Source: DATKZH01 sp964475955
Lineage (GTDB): Bacteria > Planctomycetota > Planctomycetia > Pirellulales > Thermoguttaceae
NCBI GenBank assembly: GCA_964475955.1
Contig: CAYYZY010000027.1
Span: forward strand, 1-55,985
Direction of reading: 5' to 3'
Length of the DNA stretch: 55,985 bases
Shown here: piece by piece, positions 9,187 through 20,165 of the stretch
Numbering within the stretch: position 1 is the first letter of the stretch
Layout of the letters: every line of letters begins with the position of its first letter
Translations under genes and position numbers: made by a program
The notes under the pieces: generated by a model
Told to the model about the DNA's origin: nothing
The model's database searches: none
What the model saw: only the letters and a program-made list of their open reading frames with translations

Positions 9187-9846
9187 ATGTTCGCCTCGCA
9201 CGAAGAAAACCGGCCGCCGGGCTCCGTGCATCTCTGCGTGGAGGTCGCCGAGGAGCTGCTGCCCCGCTTCTGCCTGCTGACGGGCGGGGGCTTCACGGTT
9301 CGCGCCGAGGCCGAGTGCAGCCTGCGAGACCTCCTGTGCCGTCAGTTGGCCGTCGCGTCGGACTACCCGGAAGGGCGAATCCAGACCATCTTCCTCAACG
9401 GCAAGGCCGTGGACGACCCGGCGACCACGCGCGTGCCGGCCGGCTCGACGATCGCCTTGTCGGCCGCCATGCCCGGGATCGCCGGCGCGATGTTTCGCAA
9501 GCACAGCCCCTACGCCGCCATGCGAACCGAGACATCTCGACCCAATCCTGGGGCGCGAACCGAGGCCCCAAGCCCAGGCCGCGTGACGATCAAGCTGTTC
9601 AACGCCGTGCAACGGGAGCTGGGCCCCGAGATGCTCCGCCGCGGCGTGCGGGTGCCCGGCAAGGCAATCGGCGACCTGTTACGCGGTCGCCGGGAGGCTT
9701 TTGGCCGCGGCATCTTGCGGCGCAAATCGACTGGCCGGGCCGGGCCCCGTACGACTCGTAGCGGGCGTAGACGTCGATCAGCTCCACGCCCTTGCGCCGG
9801 GCCACGCCGCGGGCCGCTGCGGCGTAGTCCTCCAGCAGCACGTTGA
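9187..9846 (+). CDS. conserved hypothetical, MoaD/ThiS-like small beta-grasp protein
   Basis: The first about 165 residues are protein-like. They contain RIQTIFLNGKAVDD, a Ser/Ala run STIALSAAMPGIAGAMFRK, and a later VTIKLFNAVQRELGPEMLRR segment. I recall this pattern from conserved hypothetical proteins with a ubiquitin-like (MoaD/ThiS) N-terminal half; the function is unknown to me. No ribosome binding site precedes the ATG, and the upstream sequence belongs to the truncated DUF2961 gene, so the true N-terminus may be lost. After GKAIGDLLR (about 9690) the frame runs antisense through a GDSL-hydrolase relic, so the natural C-terminus is probably lost as well. The gene may be a fragment. Confidence 0.5.
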   Translation: MFASHEENRPPGSVHLCVEVAEELLPRFCLLTGGGFTVRAEAECSLRDLLCRQLAVASDYPEGRIQTIFLNGKAVDDPATTRVPAGSTIALSAAMPGIAGAMFRKHSPYAAMRTETSRPNPGARTEAPSPGRVTIKLFNAVQRELGPEMLRRGVRVPGKAIGDLLRGRREAFGRGILRRKSTGRAGPRTTRSGRRRRSAPRPCAGPRRGPLRRSPPAAR

Positions 9847-9970
9847 ACCGGTCCGTGCCGTCCATTATCCGCAAGCCGGCTTGCCCGAGCCAGTCGACCA
9901 GCGGAAGGTCTCGTAGCCTCGCGGCCCCGGGGGGTTCCACGGCGGCCCGAACCGCGTAGACTACGGGTCG
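9725..9970 (-). pseudogene. SGNH/GDSL hydrolase fragment
   Basis: One minus-strand frame reads NVLLEDYAAAARGVARRKGV followed by ELIDVYARYESYGARPGQSI. This resembles the segment of GDSL esterases just before the catalytic DGxHPN block. The block itself is absent, because the sequence changes to unrelated codons after GQSI. No N-terminal GDS motif is present either. Only an internal piece of about 80 residues remains, wedged between the beta-grasp gene and the SDR gene. It probably derives from a secreted esterase of polysaccharide use; the assignment rests on the short match alone. Confidence 0.42.
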
Positions 9971-10041
9971 GGCGCGGGAAACCGAAGCGGGCGGAGGTCG
10001 TCGCGCCGGCGTCCTCGCTCGCCGGCCGCGGGAACCGTAGG

Positions 10042-10821
10042 ATGATGCTCGAAGGCAAAGTCGTTCTGGTCACCGGGAGCACGACCGGCATCGGCCGGGC
10101 GATCGCCGTGCGATGTGCCGAGGAGGGGGCCCGGGTGGTCGTGCACGGGCGCGACGAGGCACGCGGGCGAGCGGTGGTCGACGCCTTGGGCGACCGCGCC
10201 GTGCTCTGTGTTGCCGACCTGGTCGAGGCGGCCGCCCCCGGGCGACTCGTCGGCACGGCCCTGGAGGCGTTCGGGCGCCTGGACGGGGTGGTCAACAACG
10301 CGGCCCTCGTCGTGCGGAGCAACCTCCACACGACCGACGTCGACCTGTTCGACCGCGTGATCGCCGTCAACCTTCGCGCGCCGCTCTTTCTGATCAAGGC
10401 GGCCCTGCCTCACCTCGAGGCGGCCAAGGGCTGCGTGCTCAACATCGGGTCGAACAACGGCTACTCGGGCGAGGAGAACCTGCTGCCGTACAGCCTGTCG
10501 AAGGGGGCGCTTATGACCATGTCGCGCAACCTGGGCGACGCGCTGCACGTGCGGCACGGCGTGCGCGTGATCCACTTCAACGTCGGCTGGGTGCTCACCG
10601 AGAACGAGTACCACTACAAGATCGCCGACGGCCTGCCGCCCAACTGGCCCGAGCGCCTGCCCAAGTCGCGGGCTCCCGTCGGCCGCTTGCTCCAGCCGGA
10701 GGAGATCGCGCGCATGGCCGTATTCTGGCTGAGCGACGAGTCGCGCCCCTTCAGCGGATCGGTCGTCGACCTGGAGCAGTACCCGTTCCTCGGCCGCACG
10801 CCCACACCGGAGGTTGACTGA
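10042..10821 (+). CDS. short-chain dehydrogenase/reductase (SDR)
   Basis: This is a classical SDR of 259 residues. The cofactor loop is TGSTTGIG at residues 11-18. The adenine-stabilising NNA lies near residue 91 and the catalytic Ser/Tyr-x3-Lys set is in GSNNGYSGEENLLPYSLSKG. The C-terminal region includes SRAPVGRLLQPEEIARMAVF and SGSVVDLEQY, typical of the family. An unusual HYKIADGLPPNWPERLPKS loop probably forms part of the substrate lid. NAD(P)H-dependent oxidoreduction is expected; the substrate cannot be told. Two ATGs occur in a row at the start. Confidence 0.9.
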   Translation: MMLEGKVVLVTGSTTGIGRAIAVRCAEEGARVVVHGRDEARGRAVVDALGDRAVLCVADLVEAAAPGRLVGTALEAFGRLDGVVNNAALVVRSNLHTTDVDLFDRVIAVNLRAPLFLIKAALPHLEAAKGCVLNIGSNNGYSGEENLLPYSLSKGALMTMSRNLGDALHVRHGVRVIHFNVGWVLTENEYHYKIADGLPPNWPERLPKSRAPVGRLLQPEEIARMAVFWLSDESRPFSGSVVDLEQYPFLGRTPTPEVD

Positions 10822-10862
10822 GCGGCGGCGGAAGAATCACCTTCGCATTTGCAGAGTAGTGG

Positions 10863-10909
10863 ACACACGCCGTGTGCCGTAATCCGCGGACGGCACACCG
10901 AGTGTGCCT
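10863..10909. repeat. imperfect inverted repeat ACACGCCGTGTGCC / GGCACACCGAGTGTGCC
   Basis: Two short palindromic blocks related to GGCACAC...GTGTGCC sit in the gap before the UbiA gene. The style matches the other dispersed palindromes of this window, but no second copy is present. Confidence 0.5.
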
Positions 10910-11017
10910 GCTACGGAAGCGGGATGCTACTGTTCAGGCGGCCCTTCCGCGCGCGACGGGCTCTTCGCTTCGAATGCAAGTTCCCCACGTATCCGCAGAT
11001 CCCAAACCGGCAGCCTC

Positions 11018-11971
11018 GTGAACTTCCCCCAGCGAACAAGCGACTCTCCCACGTCGACGCTCCGAGCCTACCTGCAACTGGTGCGCGCGCCGAACCTGTT
11101 CACGGCGATGGCCGACGTGACGATGGGCTTCCTCTTCACCCACGCGGCGCTGGCGGGCGGCGACGGCCGGGTGTTGGCCGTGCTCTTGGGCGCGTCGGCG
11201 GCGATCTACGCCGCGGGCGTGGTGCTCAACGACGTGTTCGACCTGAAGCGCGACGCGCGCCGGCGGCCCGAGCGCCCGCTCCCTTCCCGGCGAGTCCCGC
11301 TTGTCGTCGCCCGGCGGCTCGGGTGGACGCTGCTCGTGCTCGGAGCCGCACTGGCGTGGACGGCCGCCTTCCTGGCCGGCGACCTGGGACCGGGCGTGGT
11401 CGGCCTTCTGCTGGTCGGCTGCGTGGTGCTCTACGACGCGGTCCTCAAACGCACGCCCCTCGGCCCGCCTGCGATGGGCGCGTGCCGGATGTTCAACGTG
11501 CTCTTGGGAATGAGCGCGGCGGATGCATGGGGCGACGAGCACTTGCTGGTGGCCGCGGCCATGGGGACGTACGTCGCCGGTGTCACCTGGCTGGCACGCA
11601 CCGAAGCCGAGCGCAGCAGCCGCTGGCACCTGGGCGGGGCGACGGCCGTCATCCTGGCGGGCGTCGGCCTGTTGTGGCAGGTGCTCGATCGCTGCGACCC
11701 CGGCCAAATCGTGCCCCTCCTGCAAAATGAGCCCCAGCGGTGGTCGATCCTGATGGCCGTGCTGGCGGCCCTGATCGGAATTCGCTGCCTCCGGGCGGTC
11801 GCCGAGCCGGTGCCCTATCGGGTGCAAATGGCCGTGAAGCAGTGTATCCTGTCGTTGGTGATCCTCGACGCGGCCGCCTGCTTCCTCGTGCGCGGCGTCC
11901 CCGGCGCCATCGTGGTCCTCTTGTTCCTGGTTCCCACGGTCGTCCTCGGGGAGTGGATCAAGTCGACGTAG
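11018..11971 (+). CDS. UbiA-family prenyltransferase, EboC-like
   Basis: UbiA proteins are polytopic membrane enzymes that transfer prenyl groups to ring or other acceptors. The protein opens with RAYLQLVRAPNLFTAMADV and has about eight hydrophobic helices. The first Asp-rich motif is NDVFDLKRDARRRPERPLPS and the second is a short YDAVLKRT. The ERPLPS stretch and overall length resemble EboC of ebo clusters, and the next gene is a TIM-barrel protein as ebo clusters often carry. The GTG start gives about 317 residues; an upstream ATG at 10904 would add an unlikely 38-residue leader containing repeat sequence. The natural acceptor is unknown. Confidence 0.85.
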   Translation: MNFPQRTSDSPTSTLRAYLQLVRAPNLFTAMADVTMGFLFTHAALAGGDGRVLAVLLGASAAIYAAGVVLNDVFDLKRDARRRPERPLPSRRVPLVVARRLGWTLLVLGAALAWTAAFLAGDLGPGVVGLLLVGCVVLYDAVLKRTPLGPPAMGACRMFNVLLGMSAADAWGDEHLLVAAAMGTYVAGVTWLARTEAERSSRWHLGGATAVILAGVGLLWQVLDRCDPGQIVPLLQNEPQRWSILMAVLAALIGIRCLRAVAEPVPYRVQMAVKQCILSLVILDAAACFLVRGVPGAIVVLLFLVPTVVLGEWIKST

Positions 11972-11983
11972 CCGCATTCGGCC

Positions 11984-12063
11984 GAAAACGGGGACTGGCT
12001 CCGAGCCCCGATCGGCGTCACGCGGCGAGAGAACCCGACGGCGAGGTGCCTGTCCCCGTTTTC
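11984..12063. repeat. inverted repeat GAAAACGGGGAC ... GTCCCCGTTTTC
   Basis: Perfect 12-bp arms lie 56 bases apart, between the UbiA gene and the TIM-barrel gene. I recall similar elements as dispersed repeats in planctomycete genomes. The right arm lies just ahead of the assigned start of the next gene, which leaves that gene without a recognisable ribosome binding site. Confidence 0.6.
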
Positions 12064-12069
12064 GTGGGC

Positions 12070-12981
12070 ATGTCCTACGATCCGTCCGCAGTGAGTCTGC
12101 CCGTCTCCTTTCGCACAATCCCGCCTGGCCCGATGCTGCTCGGCTACAACACCAACGGCATGGCGCACCACGAGCTGTTCGACGCGGTCACGCTGCTGGC
12201 CGAGATCGGATACCGGAGCGTGGCCGTCACGATCGATCATCACGCGCTGCCGCCCTACGCCCGGTACTTGCCCCAGCGGCTTGCCCGGTTGCGGAGGCAC
12301 TTGCGACGGCTGGGCATGCGCTCGGTGATCGAGACGGGCGCCCGGTTCCTGCTCGACCCCGCCCGGAAGCACGAGCCGACGCTGGTCTCGGCCGACGCCG
12401 AGGGCCGCGCGCGCCGCGTCGACTTCTACCGGCACGCGATCCGCTGCGCCGCGGACCTGGAAAGCGACTGCGTGTCGATCTGGTCGGGCGTGCTCCGCGA
12501 CGACGCGCCGCACGACGCAGCGATCGATCGGCTCGTCGCCGGGTTGGAGCAGGTGCTCGACGAGGCGGCCCGGCGGGGCGTCGCCGTCGGGTTCGAGCCC
12601 GAGCCGGGCATGTTCATCGACTCGATGCGGGGCTACGAGGAGCTGCTCCGGCGCGTGGCGTCGCCCGGGCTGGGGCTGACGCTCGACGTCGGCCACCTGC
12701 ACTGCCAGGGCGAGGAGCCGCTGGCCGCCCAGGTGCGCCGCTGGGCCGGGCGGCTGGTGAACGTTCACCTGGAGGACATGCGCCGCGGCGACCACGAGCA
12801 TCTGATGTTCGGCGAGGGCGAGATCGACTTCCCGCCCGTGCTGGCGGCGCTGGGCGAAGTCGGCTATCGAGGCGGGGTCCACGTCGAGCTGAGCCGGCAC
12901 AGCCACGACGCGCCGAACGTCGCCCGCCGGGCCTTCGACTTCCTCCGCCCGATGGTCGAGGGGAGCGCCCCAAGCGGTTGA
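12070..12981 (+). CDS. sugar phosphate isomerase/epimerase-like TIM-barrel protein
   Basis: A 303-residue xylose-isomerase-type TIM barrel. Likely metal-site residues are in GVAVGFEPEPGMFIDS, LTLDVGHLHCQ, VNVHLEDM and GVHVELSRHSHD. The protein begins LLGYNTNGMAHHELFDAVTL. Its position right after an EboC-like UbiA gene makes it a candidate EboE-like partner in moving or modifying a prenylated metabolite, but it is smaller than I expect for EboE and could be an ordinary isomerase. The ATG used lacks a clear ribosome binding site because a repeat ends just upstream; starts near 12090 or 12133 are alternatives. Confidence 0.8.
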   Translation: MSYDPSAVSLPVSFRTIPPGPMLLGYNTNGMAHHELFDAVTLLAEIGYRSVAVTIDHHALPPYARYLPQRLARLRRHLRRLGMRSVIETGARFLLDPARKHEPTLVSADAEGRARRVDFYRHAIRCAADLESDCVSIWSGVLRDDAPHDAAIDRLVAGLEQVLDEAARRGVAVGFEPEPGMFIDSMRGYEELLRRVASPGLGLTLDVGHLHCQGEEPLAAQVRRWAGRLVNVHLEDMRRGDHEHLMFGEGEIDFPPVLAALGEVGYRGGVHVELSRHSHDAPNVARRAFDFLRPMVEGSAPSG

Positions 12982-13293
12982 ACGGTAAGGCGCGTCCTGG
13001 TGCAGGAAGAAAAGAGAGGGAAAAGGAGGGGACGGGGAAAGGAGGATGGGTGGTTGGGCACGCAACTCGTTGTTGGGAAGGGACTTCCAGCGTGCTGTGG
13101 CCCGCTTTCGCCAGCGACGCGGCGCTGCTGCCGTCTTGCGCATTCCCACCAGAAGGGGGGCGGCCGGGTGCCGGGCGGCCGCAACGTGGGTATAGTAGCA
13201 CGAGGGAAGCGATCGCGACGGCCGGAGCCTCGCACGCTTGCGCCAGGCGAGCAACACCGGGTGGTCTGCAACCGTGAAAGGAGAAAAGAAGTG
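12982..13293. other. intergenic region with purine-rich tract
   Basis: A polypurine stretch of about 40 bases (GAAGAAAAGAGAGGGAAAAG and onward) starts near 13000. A -10-like TATAGT lies at 13191-13196 ahead of the DUF1080 gene. No gene is seen. Confidence 0.35.
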
Positions 13294-13977
13294 ATGAAAC
13301 GTTCGATCGTCCTCTTGATGGTCTGCCTCGCAGGGGCCGCCACGCTCCGGGCCGGCGAGAAGCCGAAGGTGCATCCCGATTCGAGCGACTGGAAGGCGGT
13401 GTTGACCGGGGACCTTTCCGACGCGATGTACCCTGAGGGCGTTTGGTCGGTTACCGACGGCGTGCTGACGGCGACCGAAGATAGGTGCATTTGGACCAAG
13501 AAGAAGTACGACGACTTCGTGCTCGACCTGGAGTTCAAGAACGCCGAGGGGACCAACAGCGGCGTGTTCGTCTACTGTAGCGACGTGCCCAACTTCATCC
13601 CCAACTCGGTCGAGATCCAGATCGCCGACGATTTCGCGGAGCGCTGGGCCAAGATGCCCAAGAGCTGGCAGTGCGGGGCCATCTTCGGCCACAAGCCGGC
13701 CACCAAGAGCAACGTGAAGAAGCCCGGCCGTTGGAACCGCATGACGATCACCTGCCGAGGGCCGAAGATCACGGTCGCGCTGAACGGCGAGGAGGTGAAC
13801 CGGTTCGACATGACGAAGTGGACCTCGGCCAAAGAGAATCCCGACGGCACCGAGATCCCGCCCTGGCTCAGCAAGCCCAAGGCCAAGCTGCCGACCAAGG
13901 GCCACATCGGCCTCCAGGGCAAGCACGGCGGCGTGCCGATCTACTTCCGCAACATTCGGATCAAGACGATCGAGTAA
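13294..13977 (+). CDS. secreted DUF1080 (3-keto-disaccharide hydrolase-like) protein
   Basis: DUF1080 proteins are concanavalin-like domains that are very abundant in planctomycetes and are linked to carbohydrate (3-keto-glycoside) hydrolysis. This one is 227 residues. It has a signal peptide (MKRSIVLLMVCLAGAATLRA) and then the family blocks GVWSVTDGVLTATEDRCIWT, YDDFVLDLEFKNAEGTNSGV, GRWNRMTITCRGPKITVALN and KGHIGLQGKHGG. The start has an excellent AAAGGAG site. The gene stands alone between repeat-bearing gaps, next to other polysaccharide-related genes. Confidence 0.92.
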   Translation: MKRSIVLLMVCLAGAATLRAGEKPKVHPDSSDWKAVLTGDLSDAMYPEGVWSVTDGVLTATEDRCIWTKKKYDDFVLDLEFKNAEGTNSGVFVYCSDVPNFIPNSVEIQIADDFAERWAKMPKSWQCGAIFGHKPATKSNVKKPGRWNRMTITCRGPKITVALNGEEVNRFDMTKWTSAKENPDGTEIPPWLSKPKAKLPTKGHIGLQGKHGGVPIYFRNIRIKTIE

Positions 13978-14002
13978 AGGACGCGCAGGCAGTGCGCGTC
14001 GG

Positions 14003-14050
14003 TATTCGCTCCGCGGGCAGACGCCCTTTCGCGGAGCGAAAAGCGACCAT
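14003..14050. repeat. dispersed repeat ending TTTCGCGGAGCGAAAAGCGA
   Basis: The block TATTCGCTCCGCGGGCAGAC and the following TTTCGCGGAGCGAAAAGCGA, then CCAT, matches a second copy at 50471-50519 (TTCGCTC, then TTTCGTGGAGCGAAAGGCGA, then CCAT). It can form a hairpin (TTCGCTCCGCG / CGCGGAGCGAA). It sits between the DUF1080 gene and the LamG/FAD gene. Confidence 0.6.
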
Positions 14051-14122
14051 GGCAGGGATCGGCGCACCACCTTTAGCGCAGCCCCCCGTGCACGCTCCTC
14101 TTACCAGTCGGAGAATCCATCG

Positions 14123-16656
14123 ATGGCGGATCCGGGTCGACGTTCGACGGCGCGAAAGGGCGCCTTCGGGGCGCTCGTCGCCGTTGCCCTGGTGTACGCG
14201 GCCGCGCCTGCCGGCGAGGCGCGCCCCCGGGGCCTCGTCGGACGTTGGGATTTCGACGAGGGGGCCGGCCGGCTGGCCGTCGATACGTCGGGTCGGGGGA
14301 ACCACGCGGTTGTCTCCGAGGGCCTGTTCGTTAAGGAGGTCGACGGGCCGGGCCTGCAACTCGACGGCCGGAGCACCCGGGCCACCTGCCCCGGCTCGCC
14401 CCGCCTCGCCCTCCAAGACGCCCTCTCGATCAAGGCCTGGATCCGGCCCGACGCACGGCCCAGCTCCGGCTTCCCCGCCGTGGTGCGAAAAGAGGGCGCC
14501 TACGCATTGCGGTTCTCCGGCAGGCGCCTGGGCTTTCTGGTCTGGCAGGACGGGCAGCCCGTCGCGCTCGGTTCCGCAAAGACCGATTGGCCGCCTAGGA
14601 CCTGGTGCCACGTTGCGGCCACCTACGACGGCCGGCGGATGCGCCTGTTCGTCGACGGGCAGACCATCAACATCACCGACACTCCCGAGCCGGNNNNNNN
14701 NNNGGAGGACGCCGCCTCGGGCAAGCCGGTCGGCGGTCCTGTCGACGCTTCCGGCTTCCCCCTCGGCATCGGCGGCAACGGCTCGCAGCACGTGTTTTCC
14801 GGCACGATCGACCAGGTGCGGCTCTACAATCGGGCGCTTGCGGCCGACGAGATTCGCGCCTCGTACGCGGCCGGACGCGACGCCCTCCGCGCGCAGAAGG
14901 ACGTGGCCGTGCGCGCCCCCGAGGTCGGCCCCCGGTGGCCCGAACTCCGCAAGCCGGCACGCGAGATCACGTGCGTCGAAGACGGTTTCCTCTGGATCGA
15001 CGCCGAGGATTTCACCGACTACGGCGGGTGGTCGGTCGACACGCAGTTCGTCCACCTGATGGGCTCCGCGTACCTGATCGCCGCGGGCGTGGGCACGCCG
15101 GTCGACGACGCCACGGTCGAGATCGACGTGCCCGAGCCCGGCGTGTACCGCCTCTGGGTTCGGGCGAGGAATTGGTGCAAGGAGCATTCGCCGGGCCGGT
15201 TCGCGGTGCGCGTGGGCGATCGTACCTCGAAGCACGTCTTCGGCGCGGCCGATACGGAGGATTGGCTCTGGCAGTCGGCCGGCGACTTCGAGCTTGGCGC
15301 GGGCCGCACGCAAATCGTGCTCCACGACCTGACCGGCTACTACGGCCGCTGCGACGCCCTGATCCTGACCACCGACCTAAGCTACACGCCGCCGGCCGAG
15401 GTGGATGAGGTGCGCAAGGTGCGGAGCCGGCTTACGGGCCTTTCGCTCGAGCCGCAGCCCGGGGGCCGGTTCGACGTGATCGTCGTCGGCGCCGGCGCGG
15501 CCGGCAGTTGCGCCGCCCTGGCTTCCGCCCGAATGGGGGCGAAGACCGCCCTGATCCAGAACCGCCCCGTGCTGGGGGGCAACGCGAGTATCGAGTTGGG
15601 CGTGCCGATCTGCGGCGCAAGCTGTTGCCACCCCAACGCCCGGGAAGGCGGCATCATCGAGGAGATCGGGCGCATCCAGGCGCGATACGGCTACCGCAAG
15701 CTGAGCGAGCCGTTCCACGTGGCGGCCGACCGGGAGAAGAACCTGCCCAAAAACGACCAGTACATCCCCGAACTGGCCAACGAGGACCCCGACGACCTGG
15801 CCCGCTCGGCCCGGGTGGCCGCCTCGAGCACGGCGCGTTACGAGCCGTTCGGCCGGGCAGACCTCTCCCCGGCGCGCGACGAACACCCCCTGAACATGCC
15901 CCGCGCCGTGATGTTCCCGCGCGGCCTGGCCAACCGCTGCGGCACGATCCTCCTGCGGCTCCGCTCCGACCGTCCGCAGCCGACCGAACTGACGCTCCAC
16001 GTGCGCGAGGCCCCCGCCTCCGGCGATTTCTCGTCGACCGACGACGTCGCCACCGCCGAGGCCGTGGTGCCGCCCGGGCGGGAGTCGCTGGTCGAGTTCC
16101 CCGTGAATTGCACGCTCGGCGAGCCGTACGTCTGGGTCTGGCTGCCGCCGACCGAAGGTGTCTGGTGGCGACTGATGGATCGGGCGCCGGCGGGGGCGTG
16201 CCGCGCGTACGGTGGCGCCGACAAACGGCCGTGGACCGTCGTCGAGTCGCAGCCGACTACTCGGCCGACAACGTGCTGGGCGGGGTGACGCGGATCGTCG
16301 GCAAGGCCACGAACCTCTGGGCGTCCGACCCGGCGCAGCCCCTTCCTCAAGGGATCGAGCTGGCGTGGTCCGCCCCGACGACGATCGACACGGTCTACCT
16401 CACTTTCGACACCGAACTGAACAACCGCTACCACAACGTGCCGCTGGTGCCCGAGTGCGTGCGCGACTACGAACTGTCGTACCTCGACGGCGAGGAGTGG
16501 GTCCCGCTCGCGCGCGAACGGGGCAACTTCCAGCGGCAACGAGTGCACCGATTCGAGCCGGTGACCACGTCGAAGCTGCGGCTCACCGTTCACGCCACCA
16601 ACGGCGCGGCGAGCGCCCGGGTGTTCGAGATTCGGGCGTACCGGGAATCCGAGTAA
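14123..16656 (+). pseudogene. LamG / FAD-oxidoreductase / carbohydrate-binding-like secreted protein, frameshifted
   Basis: The N-terminus has a signal-like helix and then a LamG domain (GLVGRWDFDEGAGRLAVDTS, WCHVAATYDGRRMRLFVDG, TIDQVRLYNRAL). Next comes a beta-rich module (EPGVYRLWVRARNW). An FAD-binding start follows at VIVVGAGAAGSCAALASARM. Only about 100 residues of the FAD domain are present; after EEIGRIQARYGYRKLSEPFH the text jumps to a C-terminal module (DPDDLARSARVAASS), so the catalytic core seems deleted in frame. Near 16245-16262 the frame shifts by one: the first frame stops at 16288, while the matching text (ADYSADNVLGGVTRIVGKAT) continues in the next frame to 16656. A 10-N gap interrupts the LamG part. 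It probably no longer makes an enzyme. Confidence 0.75.
14694..14703. other. assembly gap of 10 Ns
   Basis: Ten undetermined bases lie inside the LamG domain. The frame on both sides is the same if the gap is 10 bases, but its true length may differ. Confidence 0.99.
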
Positions 16657-16817
16657 GCCGCCTTCGGACCGCCCACGAACAACCGGCATGGCCGTTACTT
16701 CCGGTTGGTTCGCCCCGGATTCTTTCGCGACGGTCGATCCGGCGGCCAACCGCGCCGCAAGCGTGAGCTATGCTTGAGGACGGGCAGGTCCAGACGCACG
16801 ACAGGCATGGTGGCGCC

Positions 16818-17051
16818 ATGAGGCACGGCAACGAAACGATGCGGAATCTCTTCGACCGTCAGCAAGAGGCGATCGAGCTGTTGGCGCTCGGCCGCAGCGA
16901 CGGCGTGGTCGCCGAGCAGGTCGGCGTGACTCGCCTCACCGTGATCGACTGGCGCCTCTACGACCCCGAGTTCGCCGCCGCACTGAACCGCAAACGGGCC
17001 GAGCTGCGCGGTGCCGACGTCCTCGAGCCGGTCGCCGCCCGTCATTCCTGA
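16818..17051 (+). CDS. small helix-turn-helix protein, terminase-small-subunit/transposase-like
   Basis: The 77-residue protein contains a clear helix-turn-helix: LFDRQQEAIELLALGRSDGV then VAEQVGVTRLTVIDWRLYDP. The pattern (DRQQ, AEQLGV, TVxxWR, DPxFxAALNRKR) is that of small DNA-binding proteins related to phage terminase small subunits and transposase N-termini. Such proteins are often longer; here the text after AELRGADVLEP ends abruptly, so it may be C-terminally truncated. An upstream in-frame ATG at 16770 would add 16 residues. It stands alone, with no phage or transposase gene beside it. Confidence 0.6.
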   Translation: MRHGNETMRNLFDRQQEAIELLALGRSDGVVAEQVGVTRLTVIDWRLYDPEFAAALNRKRAELRGADVLEPVAARHS

Positions 17052-17590
17052 ATGACCGTGCGCGATTCGGCGGCGCGCGGGATGCGACTGTAGGGAACGG
17101 CTTCTGTGCCGTTCCGCAGTCTTCGCCCGTAGCGAGCCCCCGCCGAGCACGTTCGCCGCGGCTCGTTTGAGTGAATCGCGCAGGGCGAGTTGCTCTCTGG
17201 CAGAGCAGCCCACCTCGGCGGCTTCGCGGCTTCTCCCCCTTCGCGCTCGACGGCCGTTGCGGATCGGGAAGCAGCCGATGCGTGGGGCACGATTCCATCG
17301 TGCCGGGCACGTTGCTGTGGGGCACGATTCCATCGTGCCAGGCACGTTGATAACGTGCCCCACGATGAAGCCCCGACCGTTGCCCCTTTCGCGTCTGCCC
17401 CTCCTGCGACACGTGGGACCGTGTCAGGCGATTCCGAGCTCCATGCCTCGCAGCGTGAACGAGCCGCACTCCCGCACACGCTCTCAAGGGCACGCGAGCA
17501 GGCCGGTCCCGGATGGGGAGCCCTGGCGTGGGGCTCGCTCGCAGGTTACCCTGCATGCGTGAGAACCACGAACGGAAGGAGGGGGAGAGC
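17052..17590. other. gene-free region with tandem palindromes
   Basis: No coding sequence is supported in this 539-base gap. Its centre holds a cluster of GTGGGGCAC palindromes (17282-17363, listed separately). The last part supplies AAGGAGGGGGAG ahead of the GH95 gene. Confidence 0.4.
17282..17363. repeat. palindromic repeat family 1, two direct units plus an inverted arm
   Basis: The unit beginning GTGGGGCACGATTCCATCGT (23 bases) occurs at 17282-17304 and again at 17317-17339. It is followed by GGCACGTTGATAACGTGCCC, an inverted arm. Related elements lie at 41297, 45904, 47163 and 55940. Confidence 0.85.
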
Positions 17591-20002
<2,412 letters not shown>

Positions 20003-20165
20003 ACGCGGCCGGGGCGGACGCGCCTGCGCGTTACGCAGCAACAAGAGGCACGACGCGGGTGCGCTCGGAAGTGGAAAGCGGGAGTGCGGAAAATCATCGG
20101 GGCTACACGGTGATTTACCGGCCGAGCGGCCGCCGGATGAAACGCGTGGCGTCTCGGGGGGCGGG

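Noticed and set aside
11815..14070. 751-codon minus-strand frame
   Set aside because: Runs antisense through the TIM-barrel and DUF1080 genes with no recognisable domain; typical of high-G+C shadow frames.
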